In this document: positions 6,243-9,749 of the stretch, piece after piece
Layout of the letters: every line of letters begins with the position of its first letter
Position numbering within the stretch: the stretch's first letter is position 1
DNA from: Bacteroidales bacterium
GTDB lineage: Bacteria; Bacteroidota; Bacteroidia; Bacteroidales; JAADJA01
Assembly (NCBI GenBank): GCA_021106665.1
Contig: JAIOTR010000103.1
Location: 1 to 9,749 of the forward strand
Length of the DNA: 9,749 nt
Reading direction: 5' to 3'
The notes under the pieces: generated by a model
The model's input: the letters and a program-made list of their open reading frames with translations, nothing else
Told to the model about the DNA's origin: nothing
Databases searched by the model: none
Program-made: the position numbers and the translations under genes

Positions 6243-6644
6243 TTAAATATCTTCTTTATTATCAATAATTAACGTAACATGATTCGAACGCTTTCGAACT
6301 CTGTAAGCACGTCCTTGAGGAGCTGTTTGTATTCTTTTTAGCATTCTTGCACTATCAACAGCAACTTCCTTAACAAATAAATTTGCATCCTCAATTCTTA
6401 CCCCTTCATTTTTAGCTTGCCAGTTTGCAATGGCTGACAATAAAAGCTTATGCAATCTTGCTGAAGCTTCCAATGGAGAATGTTTCAGAATATGTATAGC
6501 CTTCTCTACCTCAACACCCCTGACAAGTCCTGCTGCCAGTCTCATCTTTCTTGGGGATGTAGGGCATTTGTTCAATTTAGCAAATGCAACTTGTTTCCTT
6601 GACTCTTTAAGCATTTCAGCGCTATTTCGTTTTCTGGCTCCCAT
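6243..6644 (-). CDS. rplV: 50S ribosomal protein L22 (uL22)
   Basis: L22 lines the nascent-peptide exit tunnel; its long beta-hairpin forms the constriction with L4 and is the place of macrolide-resistance changes in other bacteria. The product is 133 residues against 110 in E. coli. The surplus is mostly an N-terminal extension of about 18 residues (MGARKRNSAEMLKESRKQ), characteristic of Bacteroidota as I recall it. The core begins at about 20 (AFAKLNKCPTSPRKMRLAAG), and the hairpin is at about 100-122 (RMLKRIQTAPQGRAYRVRKR), ending SNHVTLIIDN. The start ATG at 6644-6642 has GAGG 4 nt upstream, a weak and rather close Shine-Dalgarno match. Confidence 0.98.
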   Translation of the reverse strand: MGARKRNSAEMLKESRKQVAFAKLNKCPTSPRKMRLAAGLVRGVEVEKAIHILKHSPLEASARLHKLLLSAIANWQAKNEGVRIEDANLFVKEVAVDSARMLKRIQTAPQGRAYRVRKRSNHVTLIIDNKEDI

Positions 6645-6671
6645 TTTACCTCAATTTAAATATTATAAAAT

Positions 6672-6950
6672 TTACCTTCTGCCTTTATCCCTATTCCCGG
6701 CATGTCCTCTAAAAATCCGGGTTGGTGCAAATTCGCCTAATTTATGCCCAACCATGTTTTCAGTTATGTAGACCGGAATAAATTTATTTCCATTATGAAC
6801 TGCAATGGTCAGTCCTACAAAATCAGGAGAGATCATCGAAGCTCTTGACCATGTTTTAATAACAGTCTTTTTCTTCGACTCCACATTTATCAAAACCTTT
6901 TTTTCAAGTTTGTAGTGGATATATGGTCCTTTTTTGAGTGATCGGCTCAT
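6672..6950 (-). CDS. rpsS: 30S ribosomal protein S19 (uS19)
   Basis: S19 is a 30S head protein that contacts S13 and the central-protuberance bridge. The product is 92 residues, the same as in E. coli. It starts MSRSLKKGPYIHYKLEKKV, then has KTWSRASMISPDFVGLTIAV at 32-51, HNGNKFIPVYITENMVGHKL at 52-71 and GEFAPTRIFRGHAGNRDKG at 72-90. All of the S19 signature is present. The start is ATG at 6950-6948, 12 nt after the rplB stop, without a Shine-Dalgarno. rplV follows after 27 nt. Confidence 0.98.
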   Translation of the reverse strand: MSRSLKKGPYIHYKLEKKVLINVESKKKTVIKTWSRASMISPDFVGLTIAVHNGNKFIPVYITENMVGHKLGEFAPTRIFRGHAGNRDKGRR

Positions 6951-6962
6951 ATTCTTATATTA

Positions 6963-7787
6963 TTATTTTTTCCGTTTTTCAATTATATACTTATTAGATG
7001 CCTTCTTTTCGCTCCTGGTTTTATAACCTTTAGCAGGAAGTCCTTTTCTTGACCTCGGATGCCCACCGGAGGCACGTCCTTCTCCTCCACCCATTGGATG
7101 GTCAACAGGGTTCATGGCAACACCACGGGTTCTGGGACGACGTCCAAGCCATCTGCTTCTTCCGGCTTTTCCTGATACTTCCAAACTATGATCAGTATTC
7201 GATACCATCCCAATGGTAGCTTTACATGTTTGAAGTATCATCCTGGTTTCACCAGATGGAAGTTTCAGAATTGCAAATTTTCCATCACGAGACATCAACT
7301 GTGCATATGAACCTGCACTTCTTGCCATTTTTGCTCCCTGACCAGGTCGTAATTCAATATTATGAATAATGGTTCCGAAGGGTATTTCACTCAAATAAAG
7401 TGTATTTCCAACATCAGGAGTTATTCCTTTTCCGGAAACAACTTTCTGTCCTACTTTTAATCCATGAGGAGCTATGATATACCTTTTCTCGCCATCAGCA
7501 TAATTCAACAAAGCAATTCGAGCTGTCCTGTTAGGATCATATTCTATGGTTTTCACCTTTGCCGGAACACCCTCTTTATCTCGCTTAAAATCAATTATCC
7601 TATACTTTTGCTTATGACCGCCACCTAAATACCTCATGGTCATTTTGCCTTCATTATTCCTACCCCCCGACTTTTTCATTGGCGCAAGTAAACTCTTCTC
7701 AGGTTTAGAGGTAGTAACTTCATCAAACGCACTTATTAATTTAAAGCGTTGACTGGATGTTGTCGGTTTGAATTTCTTTAAAGCCAT
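6963..7787 (-). CDS. rplB: 50S ribosomal protein L2 (uL2)
   Basis: L2 is one of the oldest ribosomal proteins, needed for subunit association and peptidyl transferase function. The product is 274 residues (273 in E. coli). It starts MALKKFKPTTSSQRFKLISA. The N-terminal OB-like RNA-binding domain spans about 45-120 (GHKQKYRIIDFKRDKEGVPA at 57-76), the SH3-like domain about 125-195 (ELRPGQGAKMARSAGSYAQL at 145-164), and the basic C-terminal region follows. The signature GVAMNPVDHPMGGGEG is at 222-237; H230 corresponds to the conserved histidine (H229 in E. coli). The start ATG at 7787-7785 is 9 nt after the rplW stop. Confidence 0.99.
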   Translation of the reverse strand: MALKKFKPTTSSQRFKLISAFDEVTTSKPEKSLLAPMKKSGGRNNEGKMTMRYLGGGHKQKYRIIDFKRDKEGVPAKVKTIEYDPNRTARIALLNYADGEKRYIIAPHGLKVGQKVVSGKGITPDVGNTLYLSEIPFGTIIHNIELRPGQGAKMARSAGSYAQLMSRDGKFAILKLPSGETRMILQTCKATIGMVSNTDHSLEVSGKAGRSRWLGRRPRTRGVAMNPVDHPMGGGEGRASGGHPRSRKGLPAKGYKTRSEKKASNKYIIEKRKK

Positions 7788-7796
7788 CTATCTTAC

Positions 7797-8087
7797 TTAT
7801 ATATTGCTATAAAAATCAATTGTTTCACCTTCGGCTACAGTTATAATAGCCTTTTTGTATGCATTCGACCTGCCGGAAATAACGCCGGATTTCGTAAACC
7901 TTGATTTTTCCTTTCCAGAATAATTCATGGTATTTACAGATTGTACGTCAACTCCATATAGTTCTTCGACCGCCTTTTTAATTTGAAGTTTATTTGCCTT
8001 TTTATGGACAATAAAACCATAGCGATTCAGTTTCTCGCCCATCATTGTCATCTTTTCTGTAATTACCGGCTTAATAATGATATTCAT
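7797..8087 (-). CDS. rplW: 50S ribosomal protein L23 (uL23)
   Basis: L23 sits at the polypeptide tunnel exit and is the main docking point for trigger factor and signal recognition particle. The product is 96 residues (100 in E. coli). It starts MNIIIKPVITEKMTMMGEKL; E11 in ITEK aligns with E. coli E18, the trigger factor contact. It continues NRYGFIVHKKANKLQIKKAV at 21-40, EELYGVDVQSVNTMNYSGKE at 41-60 and SGRSNAYKKAIITVAEGETI at 71-90. The start is ATG at 8087-8085, 7 nt after the rplD stop, in an AT-rich context. Confidence 0.98.
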   Translation of the reverse strand: MNIIIKPVITEKMTMMGEKLNRYGFIVHKKANKLQIKKAVEELYGVDVQSVNTMNYSGKEKSRFTKSGVISGRSNAYKKAIITVAEGETIDFYSNI

Positions 8088-8094
8088 CGTATCG

Positions 8095-8733
8095 TTATTT
8101 TTTATTTACTGAATGTATCTTCTCAATTTCTTCAATTGAACTCTTTACAATGAGAATCTTATTTGCATTAAGAATATCGTACGTATTGATATCAGAAGCC
8201 CTGACAATTTTGGTCTTTAGTACATTTCGCGACGACAGTTGAACATTTTTGTCGATCCCGTCAAGTACCACTAATACTCTGTTATTCTCAAGTTCAAAAT
8301 TCTTTAATACTTCAACAAAACTTTTTGTTTTGGGAGTTTCGAAAGTAAAGTCTTCAAGAACAATTATACTTTTTTCTTTTGCTTTGTATGACAAAGCTGA
8401 TTTCCTGGCAATTCGCTTTAATTTCTTGTTTAATTTAAGATAATAATCCCTGGGTTCAGGACCGAAAGTCCGGCCACCACCTCTAAAAATAGGATTCTTG
8501 ATATCACCAAAACGAGCAGTACCTGTTCCTTTTTGTCTTTTAATCTTCCTTGTACTTCCTTTAACTTCACCCCTTTCTTTAGTTTTATGGGTACCCTGAC
8601 GACGATTGGCCATGTGTTGTTTTACATCAAGGTAAATGGCATGGTCGTTTGGCTCAAAGCCAAAAATCTCATCGTCCAGTTTGGCCTTTTTTGAAGTCTT
8701 TTGGCCACTAATGTTATATATTTCTAACTCCAT
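8095..8733 (-). CDS. rplD: 50S ribosomal protein L4 (uL4)
   Basis: L4 binds 23S rRNA and its extended loop reaches into the exit tunnel next to L22. In E. coli it also represses its own S10 operon. The product is 212 residues (201 in E. coli). It starts MELEIYNISGQKTSKKAKLD. The tunnel loop lies at about 42-100 (RRQGTHKTKERGEVKGSTRK at 44-63, IKRQKGTGTARFGDIKNPIF at 64-83, GGGRTFGPEPRDY at 85-97). The C-terminal globular part holds LEDFTFETPKTKSFVEVL at 126-143 and the conserved LNANKILIVKSSIEEIEKI at 188-206. The ATG lies inside the rplC end, giving a 10-nt overlap. No L4 leader target can be judged because the region upstream of rpsJ is mostly outside the window. Confidence 0.98.
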   Translation of the reverse strand: MELEIYNISGQKTSKKAKLDDEIFGFEPNDHAIYLDVKQHMANRRQGTHKTKERGEVKGSTRKIKRQKGTGTARFGDIKNPIFRGGGRTFGPEPRDYYLKLNKKLKRIARKSALSYKAKEKSIIVLEDFTFETPKTKSFVEVLKNFELENNRVLVVLDGIDKNVQLSSRNVLKTKIVRASDINTYDILNANKILIVKSSIEEIEKIHSVNKK

Positions 8734-9353
8734 CTTTCAAGTATTACATATGAACCATTAGGACCTGGGACGGATCCTTTAACAACTACAATATTCTTTT
8801 CAGGATTAATTTTCATTACTTTCAGGTTGATCATCTTGGTTCTTTGGCTGCCCATATGGCCAGCCATTCTCATTCCTTTAAATACCCTGGAAGGCCAGGA
8901 TGAAGCGCCGATTGAACCGGGCGCCCGCAACCTGTTATGCTGACCATGGGTTGCGTCGTTAACTCCCTTGAAATTATAGCGCTTAACTACACCCTGAAAT
9001 CCTTTACCCTTTGAAATACCAACCACATCAATATATTCTCCCTCAATAAAAATGTCTGCTTTTAGTACGTCCCCATACTTCTTCTCGTGGCCTTCCTCAA
9101 AACGGGTAAATTCAGCAACAAAAGTTTTAGGTGAAACACCGGCCTTTGAAAAATGACCTTTTAAGGCTTTTGTCGTATGCTTTTCCTTTTTTTCACCAAA
9201 CGCTATCTGAATAGCATCATATCCATCCGTTTTTTTGGTTTTTACCTGGGTAACAACACACGGACCGGCTTCAATAACAGTACACGGAACATTTTTTCCA
9301 TCCTTGTCAAAAATGCTGGTCATCCCTATTTTTTTTCCGATAATTCCTGACAT
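8724..9353 (-). CDS. rplC: 50S ribosomal protein L3 (uL3)
   Basis: L3 is an early-assembly protein whose loop reaches close to the peptidyl transferase centre. The product is 209 residues, equal to E. coli. It starts MSGIIGKKIGMTSIFDKDGK and has GISKGKGFQGVVKRYNF at 112-128 and ATHGQHNRLRAPGSIGASSW at 134-153, then RVFKGMRMAGHMG at 156-168. Where the E. coli protein has a glutamine methylated by PrmB (GSIGQNQ), this one has ASS, so the modifiable glutamine is absent. The start is ATG at 9353-9351, after a 37-nt spacer from rpsJ, the longest in the cluster. The gene ends in TAG and overlaps rplD by 10 nt. Confidence 0.98.
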   Translation of the reverse strand: MSGIIGKKIGMTSIFDKDGKNVPCTVIEAGPCVVTQVKTKKTDGYDAIQIAFGEKKEKHTTKALKGHFSKAGVSPKTFVAEFTRFEEGHEKKYGDVLKADIFIEGEYIDVVGISKGKGFQGVVKRYNFKGVNDATHGQHNRLRAPGSIGASSWPSRVFKGMRMAGHMGSQRTKMINLKVMKINPEKNIVVVKGSVPGPNGSYVILERWS

Positions 9354-9390
9354 GCGAATATCTTTTTATTATTCTTTAACCTCAATAAAA

Positions 9391-9696
9391 TTAAACCTTG
9401 ATCTCTACCTCAACACCACTAGGAAGCTCCAACTTCATCAAAGCATCAATAGTTTTTGTAGTTGAGCTGTAAATATCAAGTAATCGTTTGTAAGAACACA
9501 ATTGAAACTGCTCTCTTGATTTTTTGTTAACAAAGGTTGCCCTGTTAACAGTAAATATTTTTTTGTTAGTCGGAAGCGGTATTGGCCCACTAATAACAGC
9601 GCCTGTTGTTTTAACTGTCTTTACAATCTTTTCAGCAGATTTATCCACCAAATTATGATCGTACGATTTAAGTTTTATTCTAATTCTTTGACTCAC
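9391..9696 (-). CDS. rpsJ: 30S ribosomal protein S10 (uS10), GTG start
   Basis: S10 is a 30S head protein; together with NusB it also belongs to transcription antitermination complexes in the family. The product is 101 residues (103 in E. coli). It starts (GTG)SQRIRIKLKSYDHNLVDKS and has the S10 signature TTGAVISGPIPLPTNKKIFT at 30-49, NRATFVNKKSREQFQLCSYK at 51-70, and the conserved end LMKLELPSGVEVEIKV. The start at 9696-9694 is GTG, not ATG; no upstream in-frame ATG is seen, and the first residues match the usual family start. It is the first gene of the S10 block. A 19-bp AT-only inverted repeat lies 5 nt upstream of the start. Confidence 0.97.
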   Translation of the reverse strand: MSQRIRIKLKSYDHNLVDKSAEKIVKTVKTTGAVISGPIPLPTNKKIFTVNRATFVNKKSREQFQLCSYKRLLDIYSSTTKTIDALMKLELPSGVEVEIKV

Positions 9697-9701
9697 TTTG
9701 A

Positions 9702-9720
9702 TTTAATATTTTATATTAAA
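9702..9720 (-). repeat. AT-only inverted repeat upstream of rpsJ
   Basis: The coding strand reads TTTAATAT, AAA, ATATTAAA: two perfect 8-base arms around a 3-base centre, ending 5 nt before the rpsJ GTG. As RNA it could form a weak all-A-U hairpin next to the start codon; as DNA it could be an operator-like site. It could equally be a chance product of AT-rich sequence. The remainder up to the window end (9721-9749) holds no recognisable gene or promoter. Confidence 0.45.
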
Positions 9721-9749
9721 CAGTTACCAAATATCCTTTAATTTTATAC

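Noticed and set aside
6430..6771. Plus-strand open frame of 113 codons
   Set aside because: It runs antisense to rplV and rpsS, with no plausible start context and a composition that mirrors those genes.
9369..9415. GAGGT-AAAG-TAA pattern after rpsJ that echoes the last codons of the gene (EVEIKV stop)
   Set aside because: The similarity is short and in a different frame. It may be a decayed duplication, but there is too little sequence to tell this from chance.
9728..9735. GATATTTG on the minus strand, close to the Bacteroidota -7 promoter motif TAnnTTTG
   Set aside because: The first base does not match, and the -33 element would lie outside the window. A promoter cannot be supported.
9716..9748. 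Ten sense codons then TAA on the minus strand (YKIKGYLVTV), possibly the end of an upstream gene such as fusA
   Set aside because: Too short to identify. fusA often precedes rpsJ in this phylum, but these residues do not match an EF-G C-terminus that I can recall, and an open stretch of this length is expected by chance.
1..9749. Search for an inserted or novel system (mobile element, toxin, defence gene, RNA gene) within the cluster
   Set aside because: All spacers are at most 37 bp between genes, gene order is canonical, and all products have family-typical lengths. There is no room for an additional gene.

Overview
The window is one uninterrupted ribosomal-protein gene cluster. All 22 genes lie on the minus strand and are read from the high-coordinate end (about 9.7 kb) to the low end. 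In transcription order they are rpsJ, rplC, rplD, rplW, rplB, rpsS, rplV, rpsC, rplP, rpmC, rpsQ (the S10 block), then rplN, rplX, rplE, rpsN, rpsH, rplF, rplR, rpsE, rpmD, rplO and the first 151 codons of secY (the spc block). This is the classical bacterial order with nothing inserted, lost or broken.

The organism is very probably a member of the Bacteroidota, most likely class Bacteroidia. The evidence is: the L22 N-terminal extension beginning MGARK; an S10 starting MSQRIRIKLKSYDHNLVDKS and ending GVEVEIKV; an L3 with GSIGASSWPSR where proteobacteria have a GSIGQNQ-type segment; a short cysteine-poor S14 of 89 residues; and AT-rich start-codon contexts that mostly lack a Shine-Dalgarno sequence. 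The class-level placement rests on remembered family sequences, not on a search.

Layout: 9391-9696 holds rpsJ, with 53 bp of AT-rich upstream sequence to the window edge. 4575-9353 carries the rest of the S10 block (rplC to rpsQ). 462-4572 carries rplN to rplO. 1-455 is the 5' part of secY, cut by the window end. Spacers run from 2 to 37 bp, three gene pairs overlap (10, 1 and 1 nt), and no non-genic stretch exceeds 53 bp. The S10 and spc blocks are separated by only 2 bp, so they look like one transcription unit. No tRNA, rRNA, mobile element, CRISPR array or terminator is visible.

Together the genes make eight proteins of the small subunit (S10, S19, S3, S17, S14, S8, S5 and their partners in the 30S head and body), thirteen of the large subunit (L2, L3, L4, L5, L6, L14, L15, L16, L18, L22, L23, L24, L29, L30), and the core channel subunit of the Sec translocon that docks on the finished ribosome. 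More exactly, the count is seven S proteins (S3, S5, S8, S10, S14, S17, S19), fourteen L proteins and SecY.

I found no undescribed system. The items worth a second look are small regulatory-scale ones: strong Shine-Dalgarno-like sequences confined to the rplX-rplE area, two AT-rich palindromes at the rpsJ and secY starts, and the GTG start of rpsJ.
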